Source: Blastobasis lacticolella (taxonomy: Eukaryota; Arthropoda; Insecta; Lepidoptera; Blastobasidae). From it: 64,000 nucleotides of DNA. Below, piece after piece: positions 47,880 through 60,236 of this stretch (within the stretch, counting starts at the first letter, position 1; each line of letters begins with the position of its first letter). The notes beneath the pieces were generated by a model. It ran no database searches. It was not told the DNA's origin and worked only from the letters and a program-made list of their open reading frames with translations. The stretch is from NCBI GenBank assembly GCA_905147135.1, contig LR990048.1, positions 15,298,563-15,362,562 of the forward strand, given 5' to 3'. The translations under genes were made by a program, and so were the position numbers.

Positions 47880-48060
47880 TCTGCACAGGCTGCGGTGGGG
47901 ATGGCGTAGGGCGTAGGATAGGATAGGGGATAAGTTGGGGTAGGGTTGGCATAGGGGGCACAGGGTAGGGGTAGGACGGGGTAGTGTAGGTGTAAGGGTA
48001 GGGGTGGGTAGGGTAGGATAGGGGTAGGCTACGGGCAGGGTAAGGGTAGGGTGGGAGCAG
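47880..48060 (+). repeat. Degenerate G-rich minisatellite
   Basis: About 160 bp on the plus strand built from GGGGTAGG and GGGTAGG-like units, with dozens of GGG or GGGG runs. A 111-codon antisense proline/threonine-rich frame over it is a composition artefact. Confidence 0.8.
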
Positions 48061-48069
48061 TTACTTATC

Positions 48070-48175
48070 ACATGCAGCATATGTGATGCATGCTCGCTTA
48101 AAGGTCTGTCTGGCGGTGGCGTGGGGGCCGGGCCGGCCTTTTCCCTCAAATATGGTTGAAATCGACGATGGCTGG
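48070..48175 (+). repeat. Dispersed repeat (CTCAAATATGGTTGAA family)
   Basis: GATGCATGCTCGCTTAAAGG through TCCCTCAAATATGGTTGAAA recurs at 61974-62085; a related stretch lies inside the Helitron at 60880-60940. Confidence 0.6.
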
Positions 48176-49130
48176 GCCTTGCGTTATACTCGTGAACGGG
48201 TGCTGCCTTGGTGGACTGGTTTCCATATTGTTTAGGGAAGGGTAATTAACCTAAACCTATGGTTTCGCAACCATAGGTGGCCACAGAAGAAAAAAGAATA
48301 GTTGCCGTTTCGAGAGCTGTCAAAGCTAAGTTGCATGTTTACTTTTATACTTTGTTTTATTTCTTATGCGGATTTTATAAATTGTTTGACTTATTCGACT
48401 TGCGTGAATTACACTTTATTCATCTTACTTACACAGATTTTATGTTTCATTCGTTCCATTTGTGCGGAATTTGATATTTGATTTTGTTCTTATTTACGTA
48501 AACAAATTTTTGTTCACTCGCGGATATTTTCCGAACATATATGCGGTTGATTAACAGAGTGAATTATTATAAACTTACTACTTTTATACACAACGTAATG
48601 GGTCTGAAATTTCAATCGATAACAAGACGATCACTTACAGCCAAATCAGAATATTTAAACGATGGTTTATTATGTTGTGTTTTTTATACTTAGATATGTA
48701 TGTTACAAAGTTACAAGCTCCGTCCACATATGTCTCAAAACTTACTAATCAGTTGGAAACAAATTTTAAATTTACATTGATCTACACTTCTACTACAATA
48801 GAAAAATATTTTTCCAAACTGACGGAATTTCTTGCCAGTTTATTTGATTTAAAATACGAATTTAGTATCTACTTTAGATTTTTCCTTATAAAAATTCAAA
48901 TTTAGGGAACTATAATGTAAAGTATCAAAATGTATTTCTCGCACTATAAGCCCTTAGTAAGCACAAGGAATGACAAGGACAGATTATGATATAGACATTC
49001 TAGGATTAAGAATAGACATGACCATATATATACTTCATAATTTTTACCACTGTCATGTGGTTTTTGACTTATCGTGGTTCTATAACGCTTCAAACGTATT
49101 GACATTTGCACGTTAAGTCATTTTAACTTC
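48176..49130. other. Spacer before the youngest tandem duplication
   Basis: AT-rich with short unsupported frames (48277-48474, 48672-48905). No gene recognised. Confidence 0.4.
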
Positions 49131-49621
49131 ATGACCAATAAACATTGCGTCCTACAGGACATTTTGTCATAGTGATAGTCCCGGCATGTTCTCTAGGATA
49201 GGCGCTGACCAACGTTGTACGTAGTACCTACATGTATGTGCTTACACTTACCTACAGGAAGCTACATTTCCCGAGTGACATAAAGATATCCGGAAAATGG
49301 GCGAGCGTAAAGCTCAATTTTTTTTTAAACTTTGGTTGATTGAAAATAATGAATGATCAAATAAATTTAAAAAAAGTTTAAATATTAACTTTAGAAAATT
49401 ATAAGCGTGCGCTTTCGAAATCTATTGAAAGTAGGTCTAAATTGCGAGCTTGCGTGTTGAGAGGTATAAAAAGCAACCTTTGCCCATTCGCAGGTGCTAA
49501 CTATCTCAATATCGAATATCATCAAAATCGGTGCAGTGGTTTAGACGCGAAACCATAAAAATACGAAGGTATTAGGAATAACATAAAACGATATTATACA
49601 ATATATTTTTATTACGTACCA

Positions 49622-49954
49622 TTAAAAAAATTTTACTGTACATCCTCTTTCAACTATATTGAATAACAAATCAAAACAAAGAGCTACAAACATAGCACAG
49701 TACAATGTTCCATAAATAGCCATCTGAACTTTCAATTTATGCGTCCATGCATACAATTCGTAGATTGCGCCAAATGTAAAAAAAATTTGAAATACTAAAT
49801 ACATTTTTTCCAAAAAAGGCGGTACTCTTCCTCTTAAATAGAGTATAATAAACATAAATGACATGAACACTGTCGGACCAGCAGCTAGGCAGATCAAGCT
49901 ACCATGTGGTTTTTGTCTTACCATGGGCATTACTACCGATACAGTGGAAATGAT
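49622..49954 (-). CDS. Small multi-span membrane protein, last exon (array member B1)
   Basis: Exon from acceptor atttgtag at 49954, phase 0 (IISTVSVVMPMVRQKPHG), to TAA at 49622; AATAAA only 8 nt beyond, so the 3' UTR is tiny. About 110 residues. Spans: PTVFMSFMFIILYL, MYLVFQIFFTFGAIYELYAW, AIYGTLYCAMFVALCFDLLF; ends NIVERGCTV. The Met-Pro near the start, Tyr-Leu after span 1, YG..YC..FVAL..DL and final E.G align with subfamily A, so A and B are distant paralogues. B1 and B1' are almost identical. Confidence 0.78.
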   Translation of the reverse strand: MISTVSVVMPMVRQKPHGSLICLAAGPTVFMSFMFIILYLRGRVPPFLEKMYLVFQIFFTFGAIYELYAWTHKLKVQMAIYGTLYCAMFVALCFDLLFNIVERGCTVKFF

Positions 49955-50199
49955 CTACAAATGTTAAATAAGATGAACTTAGAATTCTCTCAAATTAATT
50001 GTTATTTTGGCATGAAAAAATAAGGATTTCTAAGCTGTAACGAATGATTAAGTAGGCATATAGTTTTTTAATACCCTTGGTCCCATAAGGGCCATTATTT
50101 AGGCAATTTTTGGTTTACAAGATAGTTATGATGTCCCAGCAGCCTTGATGCTCTTTGTTTACTTCAGCTAAAGCTCCCAGATTGCTTACTAAGCATCTC

Positions 50200-50330
50200 T
50201 AGAAAGTTTTGCATAAGAGCTTAAGACCCTACGTTATTTTAATACAATAATCGATGAGCAACGAGCATCGTGTGCAGTCGTTTCATTTTAACTAGTCACT
50301 TGTAGATTTAAATAAAAATAAAAACAATTC
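50200..50330 (-). promoter_or_regulatory. Conserved block upstream of member B1
   Basis: About 330 nt upstream of the B1 exon; the same block sits 345 nt upstream of B1' (53155-53290). On the minus strand it has an AT-rich TTTAAAT stretch, then AACTAGTTAAAATGAAACGA with a 15-codon frame whose first eight codons end at a GT in the phase of the next exon, though that GT is a poor donor. It could be promoter plus first exon; unproven. Confidence 0.35.
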
Positions 50331-50459
50331 TCATATCATCAGACAAAACTAGGTAGCCTGCCTATACGTGTGCTATTTGTTTACGCAAAGTCATTTTACT
50401 TTATTAAGAAGGGTAGTAGGGATAACATGAAACGATACAGTGTAACATATTTCTATTAC

Positions 50460-50795
50460 AAAAAATTAATTAACTTTAATTATACATCCTCTTTCAACTG
50501 CTTTGAATAATAAATTAAAAAGAGCTATAAACATAGCGCCGCCGCGCAGTACAACAATACATAAATAACCACCTTATTTTTTTGTGTAAAATTGAGTGAA
50601 TACAACTTGTTGCGTCCGCCAAATGTAAATAAATTTTGAATAACTAAATAAACTGCGGTACTTTGCCTCGTATATAGAGTGTAATGAATGACATGAACAC
50701 AGTCTGACTAGCAGCGAGACGCAGAGCATGCTACCATGTGTTTATTCTTTTCTCTGAAGCATTATTAGCGCTACAGTGCCAATGATCAACAAATA
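50460..50795 (-). pseudogene. Dead copy of member B2
   Basis: Aligns with 53417-53749, but the acceptor TAG has become TTG (plus strand gatcaac against gatctac). There is a 2-bp insertion in the GCGAGACGCAG stretch, and small deletions remove the equivalents of TTTTTTCCA and AACAATA. No frame spans it. Confidence 0.85.
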
Positions 50796-51084
50796 TTGAA
50801 TAATATAAACTTAGGATTTCTTAAAGTACCAAAGTGTTATTTTGGGTATGCAAAAAAAAGTATTTCTAAGATGTGATTAAGTGTTATATGTATATTTTTA
50901 ATTTTTTTTTAATTTAACTGATGGTTTATAAGGTAGCGTATTACTTAGTCTACCTAGTGGCATACCTAGTGCTCTTATACTCCTGCGTAATATGTTAAAG
51001 GATTTAACGTCTAGAAATATTTGCGAATAAATAGAGCTTTTAATTAAGTATGCAAAAGTTATTTCATTTTTTTGAATGTATATA

Positions 51085-52002
<918 letters not shown>

Positions 52003-52563
52003 TATATATATTTTTCAACTGAATTACATTAAAATATATCATTCACGTTTTGTAGGTAAACTTAAGCTTTGGGCCCAGACTAAAATAGTATAATTTTTTA
52101 GATAGAGCTTAACAATTCCAAACATTTTTACTATGGCTGTTTTAGTGCTGCATTCCCAGTGGGCCTAACCTAACTACTGGGCTACTAAGAAATTGAAATG
52201 GGATATTAATCATAATATTTTATAATGGAATATTCTGGTTGTTAGGCCGTTATACTTCATGACCAATAAACATTGCGTCCCACAGGACATTTTGTCATAG
52301 TGATAGTCCCGGCATGTTCTCTAGGATGGGGGCTGACCAACGTTGTACGTAGTACCTAAATTTTTCTACGTGCTTACACTTACGTACAGGAAGCTACATT
52401 TCCCAAATGACATAAATATATCCGGAAAATGGGCGAGCGTAGAGTTCAATTTTTTTTTAAACTTTGTTTATTTGAAAATATTGAATGTTCAAATAAATTT
52501 TATAACCAAGGTAGTAGGGATAACATAAAACGATATTATTCAATATATTTTTATTACGTACCA

Positions 52564-52896
52564 TTAAACAATTTTTACTGTACATCCTCTTTCAACTATA
52601 TTGAATAACAAATCAAAACAAAGAGCTACAAACATAGCACAGTACAATGTTCCATAAATAGCCATCTGAACTTTCAATTTATGCGTCCATGCATACAATT
52701 CGTAGATTGCGCCAAATGTAAAAAAAATTTGAAATACTAAATACATTTTTTCCAAAAAAGGCGATACTTTTCCTCTTAAATAGAGTATAATAAGCAGAAA
52801 TGACATGAACACTGTCGGACCAGCAGCTAGGCAGATCAAGCTACCAGTTGGTTTTGCTCTTACCATGGGCATTGCTACCGTTACAGTGGAAATGAT
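52564..52896 (-). CDS. Small multi-span membrane protein, last exon (array member B1')
   Basis: Recent copy of B1: acceptor atttgtag at 52896, phase 0 (IISTVTVAMPMVRAKPTG), TAA at 52564, AATAAA at 52550-52555. I count about ten residue differences from B1 in 110, several in the loops (RGRVPP against RGKVSP) and at the C-terminus. Frame, acceptor and poly(A) signal are all kept. Confidence 0.8.
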   Translation of the reverse strand: MISTVTVAMPMVRAKPTGSLICLAAGPTVFMSFLLIILYLRGKVSPFLEKMYLVFQIFFTFGAIYELYAWTHKLKVQMAIYGTLYCAMFVALCFDLLFNIVERGCTVKIV

Positions 52897-53416
52897 CTAC
52901 AAATGTTAAATAAGATGAACTTTGAATTCTCTTAAATTAATTGTTATTTTGAAAAAATAAGGTTTTCTAAGTTGTAACGATGATTAAATATATTTTCTAG
53001 TATTAAAATAAATATATTTTCTTATAATTAGAATATATTAATTTTAGACGCTTGGTCCCATTTGGGCCATTATTTAGGCAATTTTTGGTTTACAAGGTAA
53101 TTTTGAGATCTGGGAGTTTAGCTAAAGCTCCCAGACCGCTTACTAGGCATCTCTAGAAAATTCTGCATAAGAGCTTAAGAACCCTACGTTATTTTAATAC
53201 AGTAATCGATATGCAACGAGCATTGTGTGCAGTCGTTTCATTTTAACTAGTCACTTGTAGTTTTAAATTTATAATTAAACAAATCTCAAATCATCCAACA
53301 AAACTAGGTAGCCTGTACGCGTGCTTTTTGTTTACGCAAAGTCATTTCACTTTGTTAAGAAGGGTAGTAGGGATAAGATAAAACGATACAGTGTAACATA
53401 TTTTTATTACATACCA

Positions 53417-53749
53417 TTAATTCACTATAATTTTACATCCTCTTTCAACTACGTTGAATAATAAATCAAAACAAAGAGATAGGAACAAAGCGCCGTACAA
53501 CGATACATAAATAGCCACCTTATTTTTCTGTTTATAATTGAGTGCATACAATTGGTAGAGTCCGCCAAATGTTATGAAAATTTGCATAACTAAATAAATT
53601 TTTTCCATAAACTGCGGTACTTTGCCTCGTATATAGAGTATAATTAACAATAATGACATGAACACTGTCTGACTAGCAGCGACGCAGAGTATGCTACCAT
53701 ATGGTTTATCTTTTCTCTGAAGCATTATTAGTGTTACAGTTCCAATGAT
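53417..53749 (-). CDS. Small multi-span membrane protein, last exon (array member B2)
   Basis: Acceptor atttgtag at 53749, phase 0 (IIGTVTLIMLQRKDKPYG), TAA at 53417, AATAAA at 53403-53408. Spans: QTVFMSLLLIILYI, KIYLVMQIFITFGGLYQLYAL, VAIYVSLYGALFLSLCFDLLF; ends NVVERGCKIIVN. Shares the ERGC tail with B1. Its twin in unit 1 is the pseudogene at 50460-50795, so this is the only intact B2 gene seen. Confidence 0.78.
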   Translation of the reverse strand: MIGTVTLIMLQRKDKPYGSILCVAASQTVFMSLLLIILYIRGKVPQFMEKIYLVMQIFITFGGLYQLYALNYKQKNKVAIYVSLYGALFLSLCFDLLFNVVERGCKIIVN

Positions 53750-54240
53750 CTACAAATATTAAATAATATAAACTTAGGATTTCCTTAAAGAACCTAAATT
53801 TTATTTTGGGAATGAAAAAATAAGGATTTTTAAGATGTGATTAAGTGTTTTACATTTTAAAATTTTTATTTTTGTTTAAACGAGGGTTTATATGTGACAA
53901 ACCTAGTGCTCTTTTAGTCGTGCGTATGTTAAGGGATTTTTGTCTAGAAATATTTGCGAATAAATCGAGTTTTTATATATTATTAATGTATATATATTTT
54001 CCAACTGAATTACCATAAAAGATATCATTAACGATTTATAAGGTACATTTCAGCGCCAAAATATTATATTTTTTACTATTGCTGTTATAAATTTACGATA
54101 TTTTAGTGCTGCACTCCCAGTGGGCCTAACCTAAATACTGGGCGTATTGATTTGCCGCCCCTGTAAAAAAATGAAATTGAATATATAATGTAACAATTAT
54201 AATATTTTATAATGAGATATTCTTTGTGTAATAAATAAAA

Positions 54241-54469
54241 AAAGTAGGTACAAATTTTAGTGGGTTATATTTTTGGCTGTTGGCTGTATTTGCCAGCAGG
54301 CACGGATCCAGGATTTTGGGGGGCTTGCACGCCTGTATATAGCCACACCTACGAAAATAAATAACAAAGGGGCGTCATTTTTTTCACAATTTTTAAGTAA
54401 GTACATTTATGTAGTTAAGGTAAAGTCACCTATAACTTACCGAGATAAAATCGCTACACTAGAAAGTCA
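54241..54469. other. Spacer
   Basis: No gene; CACGGATCCAGGATTTTGGG at 54301 resembles a common insect repeat end. Confidence 0.35.
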
Positions 54470-55310
54470 CCATCATCATCATCATATCACCGAAAGACGC
54501 CCACTGCTGGGCATGGGCCTCCCCCAGATATCTCCACAAAGGCCGGTCCTGTGTCTTTCGCATCCAGCTGGTAGCTGCGATCTTTATCACGTCGTCGGTC
54601 CACCTTGTGTAGAGTCTACCCACCCTGCGTCTTCCGATACGTGGTCGCCACTCAAGAACTTTACCATTTGTCATTGGCCATCTGTTCTTCGAGTTATGTG
54701 CCCTGCCGACTCAAACTTTAGCCTGGCAACCTTTAGGGCTATGTCGGTGACCTTGGTTCACTTGCGGATCTCCTCATTTTGAATCTATACTGAAGACTTC
54801 GAGCATAGCCCTTTCCATTGCCCTTTGGGTAACAGTGAGCTTTCTTATAAGGCCCATAGTGTGTGGCCACGTCTCTGTTCTGTAGGTCATCACTGACAAC
54901 ACTTATTGGTCAAAGACCTTCGTTTTGAGATACTGCGGTAATTGGAACGAAAATATATGACATAGCTTCCCGAAAGCTGCCACATCGAGTTGTATTTGTC
55001 GATAGACCTCTTTCTCGAATTTTGACCTACCAAGCTACAAGCTGGACTATTTGTCCTAGGTATATACAGTCGTCAACAACTTCAAGTGGAGTGCCTCCAA
55101 CTGTCACTGGAGTAGGCACAACATGGACGTTTGTCATAATATTCGTCTTGTATGGACAAGACGAAAGACGATTTACAATTATCATGGGTTCATTTTAAAA
55201 TGTACTTGTCGAGAGGCACTACAGAGGTCATCGAGCATTTTGTCCAAGTCTTCCAGGGTTTCAACCATGACTCAAATCATGCCATGCCATTATTCAAATA
55301 AGGTTGTAAA
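54470..55310 (-). mobile_element. RTE-like LINE 3' part
   Basis: Minus-strand reading, with stops, gives a LINE reverse-transcriptase thumb and tail: VGGTPLEVVDDCIYLGQ, then RVGRLYTRWTDDVIKIAA and RPLWRYLGEAHAQQW, ending in (ATG)n at 54470-54485. 5' truncated at about 55310 where another LINE begins. Confidence 0.8.
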
Positions 55311-55314
55311 AATA

Positions 55315-55788
55315 GTTTGAATAATTTTAGACCGGTATCCATCCTGCCCGTTTTCATTAAAATCTTTGAAAAAATCATGTTAAGTCAAATGATTGTGCAC
55401 TTTAACAGTAATAAATTATTTCATCAACAACAATATGGCTTTACAAAAGGCCGCAATACTACCGAAGCTGGTATTAGCCTCATTCAACAAATTTTTGGCG
55501 CTTGGGAAGAACATCATAATGCAGTAGGTGTTTTTTGCGATTTGTCTAAAGCATTTGATTGTGTAAATCACTCAACACTATTACTAAAATTAAAACATTA
55601 CGGTTTTACGCATGATAGTCTTGAAATGATGAAATCATACTTAGAAGGTAGAGTTCAAAAAGTAAATGTAAATGGCGAGTTACCTGCGGGTGGGAAAGTG
55701 AGCATTGGAGTGCCACAAGGATCTATATTGGGGCCGTTTCTCTTTCTTGTATATATAAATGACCTTCCACACATGGTGCAGAATATTG
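55315..55788 (+). mobile_element. Host LINE, segment 1 (reverse transcriptase fingers and palm)
   Basis: Open from NNFRPVSILPVFIKIFEK through FCDLSKAFDCVNHSTLL to VPQGSILGPFLFLVYINDLP. Continues after two insertions at 60037 and 61217. CR1/L2/jockey-like by motif; clade not fixed. The endonuclease is missing. Confidence 0.85.
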
Positions 55789-55952
55789 CTGGTATACCAG
55801 TCTCTGCGGTCATCGTGCGCTGCGCGCGTATGCACGATGATTCGCTTACCAAGCGGGCCCACCGCCAATTGCGATCGAAGCGCAAAAACTAATAACAACT
55901 CGGATAATCAATCCTCGACGCCAAAGTGTTCTTGTAATGTATAAACGAACTT

Positions 55953-57092
55953 ATGGCTTATGTGAGTGACAAAGTAGATATTTTACACGATAAAGGCATC
56001 GTTCAAATATGTTTAAGTACGTATACCCTCCAAGAGATTGAAGAAGCTCGCCTCCTAGTCTACTCTCTGTTAGCACCAGCCAAAATAATTATGAGAAGAA
56101 AAGAAGGATCTGAGGAAAGGAGTATTCAGGAAATAATAAAAATAATAAAGGAGTTTGAACCAGTGCAGCTGCCGGTTTTAGCCTCTAGAAACATTTGACT
56201 ACGTAGATGTGTCTGCGTTTCTTAAAGATTTGGCTTCCCTAAAAAGTGACCTACTATAGTTAAAACTGGAAAATGCGCAGACAAACGGCATTCAAAATTA
56301 TAGCACGGACGTGGAATCATTAAAAAAGGACATGAATGACATCAAACAATTATTAAAAAGCCCTGACATGCGAATCTCAAATTCTGCAACAAACAATGTT
56401 ATAAACGACGAACGAAACAAGTTCAACAGACAAACGTCGTAAACGTGCCGATAAGAAACCGATCGCCGAGACGAGCGAGAACAATAGAACCCCGATGCGT
56501 CAGCTGAGCGCCTCGCCTGCACCCGCGTCCGCGGCCCGCGCGCCGACCCTTGCTTTCCCTGCTTCCACGCAGCTAGATTTACCTACAACCGTTCGTAACC
56601 GATTGGGCTCCATTGATGGGATTACTCACACGCCAAGTTATCGTGATATGGTCGGAATAAAAAGACAATCATCGAAGACGAATAACAGGGACTCGCAACT
56701 GCCAAGAACAGATGGTTTCACACTGGTTGAGCGCAAAAATCGTAGAAGAAATTTTAACCTTTGCGGTTCCGCAGCTAATTCGAGCCTGCTATCGGTTGCC
56801 GAGCTATCTATATCTATATACGTATCTAGGTTGGCAAAATCATTTCATTGAGCAACTAAAGGAGTATATTACGAGTTATAAAAGAGAGCAATGCATGGAC
56901 ATTCAGTTTTTAGGGCAGAAATATGACACCTCATTTAATTCGTTTAAAATCGTCATAAATAAAAATAAACTAGATACGTTTTTAGCTAGTGATTTCTGGC
57001 TCAGGGATGTCAGATTTCAGCGTTTTCGTGAGAGTCAACCTAGGTTGCAAAATCCAGGTCAGAACGAAACAATAAATATAAATAATGGATAG
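55953..57092 (+). pseudogene. ORF1 remnant of the inserted LINE
   Basis: Three frames in succession. The first has DILHDKGIVQICLSTYTLQE, an acidic lysine-rich region; the second includes a proline/alanine-rich linker (SASPAPASAARAPTLAFPAS); the third ends FQRFRESQPRLQNPGQNE and a TAG that overlaps the ORF2 ATG by eight bases (57085-57092). An RNA-binding chaperone role is expected for LINE ORF1, but no zinc knuckle is visible. Confidence 0.6.
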
Positions 57093-59863
57093 TACATCAA
57101 AAGATATGACAACTACAAGTACATTGATATCTTACAACTGTATGTCAATTAAACGTTCTGTATCGTACGTGAGGGACCTGTGTAAGGTCGCCGATATTAT
57201 TGCATTGCAAGAGACCTGGCTGATGCCGCATGACCTGGATTTCATACACATCGTGCACCCCGACTTCGCTGGTACGGCCACCTCATCCGTTGACACTTCG
57301 ACTGGAGTACTGAGCGGTCGACCTTACGGCGGACTAGCGTTGCTTTGGCGGAAGGCGTCTTTTCCTGAAGGGTCTGTGATTAAGTGCGCTAGTGATCGTG
57401 TAGGCGCCATACGGGTTGTGATAAACTCTAACGCTATACTTATCGTCAACGTATACATGCCGACTGATGAACCAGATAACTTGGCGGAATTTACCAGCTG
57501 CCTGGCCATGGTGAGCGCGCTGATAGAGGAGTGTGCTGTGCAAGCAGCCTTCATCCTAGGCGATTTCAATGCGCATCCGACAGCGCGTTTTGGTAAGGAG
57601 CTCTTTTGTAACGAGCAAGAGTGGACATGTGCGGATGTAGTAAGAATTGGCATGCACTCAGACTGCTTCACATTTGTTAGCGATTCAAATGGCGCAAAGA
57701 GATGGCTAGACCACTGTGTAGTTACGGAGGCAGCCTTAGACACGGTTGAATCTGCGGACGTTATCTGCGACGCGACGCGGCATGGTCTGATTATTATCCG
57801 CTGCGTGTGGTATGTCGGCTGGGACGGGTGCCTAAATGTATTGACACTCAAACTAGCAACTCTAAGCATGGAGGGGTTAGGTGGGGTATCAGAGACTCTT
57901 TACAATGTGAATTTTATTATAATTATTGCAATAATGCCTTAGTTAATCTTAATGATTTCTTAGCGTGTAAGTTCTGTAACAACTGTGATAATGATGTGAT
58001 AAATTGTGAATTAATTGATAAGCATTATATGTTCATTAATAGTCTATACCGATCCATAACTTCAATTCTAATTAATGGTGCAAAATTATCCGCTAGTTTT
58101 CGTTCTGCCAGTAAAAGTAGAGTAAAGCATGTCACGGGCTGGAATGTACATGTAAAAGAGAGCCACGATTATTATAAACGTTGTTTTAAATGTTGGTTAG
58201 ACGCGGGTAAGCCTGGCTCTGGTCCCTTATATGAAGAATTCCGTGCTAGCCGTAAAATGTTTAAAAGTAAAGTAGCTTGGTGCCAAAAAAATGAATTAAA
58301 GATCAAATTTGACATCCTAGCCTCTGCCTGTAAAGCTAAAATTTTTGTTAAGTTTTGGTCTCAGACTAAAAAGTTTAATTACAAACAGTCCCTGCCACTT
58401 ACAGTAGATGGCGCACAAAATCCAGCGCAGATTGCTAATATTTTCAAAGATAGGTTTAAACTTGACCCTCAGCCACTACTGGGTAGTGCGCACAGGGAAG
58501 CGCCCGAAGTATGTTGCTCTGGGACTAGTGACAGGAAAGTATGCTTCACTCCAGAGGAGGTTGCTAAAGCTATAACTAGTATGACAAGGGGCAAGTCCCC
58601 TGGACATGACGATCTCAGTCTCGAGCACATTCTGGGGGCCGGGAATGAAATTTTTTCTAAACTGTGTACTTTGTTTAACCTATGTCTACGATATTCATAT
58701 CTCCCGCCAGATATGATGCATACCATTGTCGTCCCGATTGTAAAAAGTAGAACGGGTGATTTGTCATCCTCTGCAAATTACAGGCCTATTTCGTTAGGTA
58801 CAGTAATAGGTAAGATATTCGAAAGGCTGCTACGGCCCGAACTTAAATGTATTGACATAGACGATGCACAGTTTGGTTTCCGTGCTGGTCTCTCGACTAA
58901 CTCGGCCATTCTAGCTCTTAAACACACTGTGAACTACTACGTGAGTCGTGACACGTACGCATGCTTCCTCGACCTGAGCCGTGCATTTGATCTAGTGAAT
59001 CATGAAATTCTCTGGAGAAAATTGCGCGGCTCGGGTGCACCAGAGAAACTGGTCAAAGTGAACGAGTACTGGTATGGAAGCCAAACTAATTGTGTTAGAT
59101 GGGGCGACGCGACCTCTAACGACTATAAGTTAGACTGCGGTGGACGCCAGGGTGGGCTCACTTCTCCGGATCGGTCGGTTGTCACTTAGGTGAGGTCTGT
59201 GTGAACAGTCTCAGCTATGCTGATGACATGGTGCTCCTCAGCCCCTCTATCAAGGGGCTTAGAGAGCTTCTTTCGGTCTGTGAGGATTATATTAATTCTC
59301 ATGGACTGAAATGTAATGTAGCTAAGACTGAGCTCTTAGTATTCAAGGCAGGAAAGGGTCCGGGGAATGTCCTGGAGTAAAATTAAATGGACTGGCAGTG
59401 CGGGCTGTGCAGCAGTTCAAGTATCTGGGCCATATACTTACCGAGGACATGAAGGACGACATTGATATGGAACGAGAGAGAAGAGCCCTTGCTATTCGAG
59501 GGAATATGATCGCGCGTAGGTTCGGAGGATGCAGTAGAGAGGTCAAGTTGACATTGTTTAATGCTTACTGCCTCTGTTTTTATACGTGCCAACTCTGGGT
59601 GAGGCACTGTAGAAGATCATACAGCGCTATCAGAGTGCAATATAATGATATATTTCGAACTCTGATGCGGCTGCCGAGGTTCTGCAGTGCCTCAGCCATG
59701 TTTTCGGAGGCAAGGGTGCCGGATTTTTATGCAGTTGTGAAGGGACGCATCGCTTCCTTTTGGGAGAGACTGCGACAGTCTCGCAACGGTATACTGAGTG
59801 CTGTGTACCGTGACTCCTCAAGTACTGTACAGAGGTATTGGCTATCTGCTATACCAGAACGAT
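57085..59863 (+). pseudogene. ORF2 of the inserted LINE: endonuclease and reverse transcriptase, broken
   Basis: The APE-type endonuclease runs 57085 to about 57785: LISYNCMSIKRS, IIALQETWLM, AFILGDFNAHP and RWLDHCVVTE. A frameshift near 57785 passes to the RT frame: SPGHDDLSLEHI, NYRPISLGTVIGKIFERLL, FLDLSRAFDLVNH, GGRQGGLTSP. A second break near 59175 precedes SLSYADDMVLL. A third near 59375 leads to the C-terminal frame ending at 59863 (RYWLSAIPER). Three breaks make it inactive in this copy. Confidence 0.85.
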
Positions 59864-60036
59864 AATCTGCGATAAATAAATTGCAGATAACTGTATTAAA
59901 TTGAAGTAAATATAATTTGACATTCAATTTTACAAATTGTAATTGATTGTATACTTTTGAACTTAAGAATATGTATTATTATTATATCATTGTATGGATC
60001 TAAGTTATCTGCAATAAAGACTATTTATTTATTTAT

Positions 60037-60236
60037 TTTATTTATAGTCTTGTTTGCTGACGACACTTCACTGATATTTAAAATTAATAGGAAAGATAAT
60101 AATATAGACGAAGTAAACTGTGTTCTTCAGAATGTGCTTCATTGGTTTACGATTAATAACTTAGTCTTAAACTCTAAAAAAACAAAATACGTTCATTTTT
60201 GCCTCCCTAATGTACAAAGTAATCAATGTAATGTTA
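60037..60236 (+). mobile_element. Host LINE, segment 2 (YADD-type palm)
   Basis: Resumes at IVLFADDTSLIFKI (the FADD catalytic box) and continues FTINNLVLNSKKTKYVHF to NVI, where the Helitron interrupts. Confidence 0.85.

Larger units (their letters stand above)
52258..54240. repeat. Tandem duplication unit 2 (two intact gene copies, empty mariner site)
   Basis: Partner of 49131-52257. Carries intact B1' and B2 exons. The sequence equivalent to the mariner insertion point reads uninterrupted near 53990 (gtatatatattttccaactg). Confidence 0.85.
55790..60036 (+). mobile_element. Second LINE inserted into the host LINE (about 4.2 kb)
   Basis: Contains an ORF1 remnant, endonuclease, reverse transcriptase and a TTTATTTATTTATT-type tail at 60020-60036. 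The host LINE stops before it (MVQNI) and resumes directly after (IVLFADDTSLIF). The left boundary is approximate. Confidence 0.85.

Noticed and set aside
47880..48060. Interstitial telomere repeat
   Set aside because: Insect telomere units are TTAGG; the units here are GGGGTAGG-like and irregular.
47814..48149. Proline/threonine-rich antisense protein
   Set aside because: It is the translation of the G-rich minisatellite on the opposite strand and has no other support.
46677..48905. Several 60-95-codon AT-rich frames
   Set aside because: No splice context, no conservation with other parts of the window and biased Phe/Ile/Tyr content typical of chance frames.
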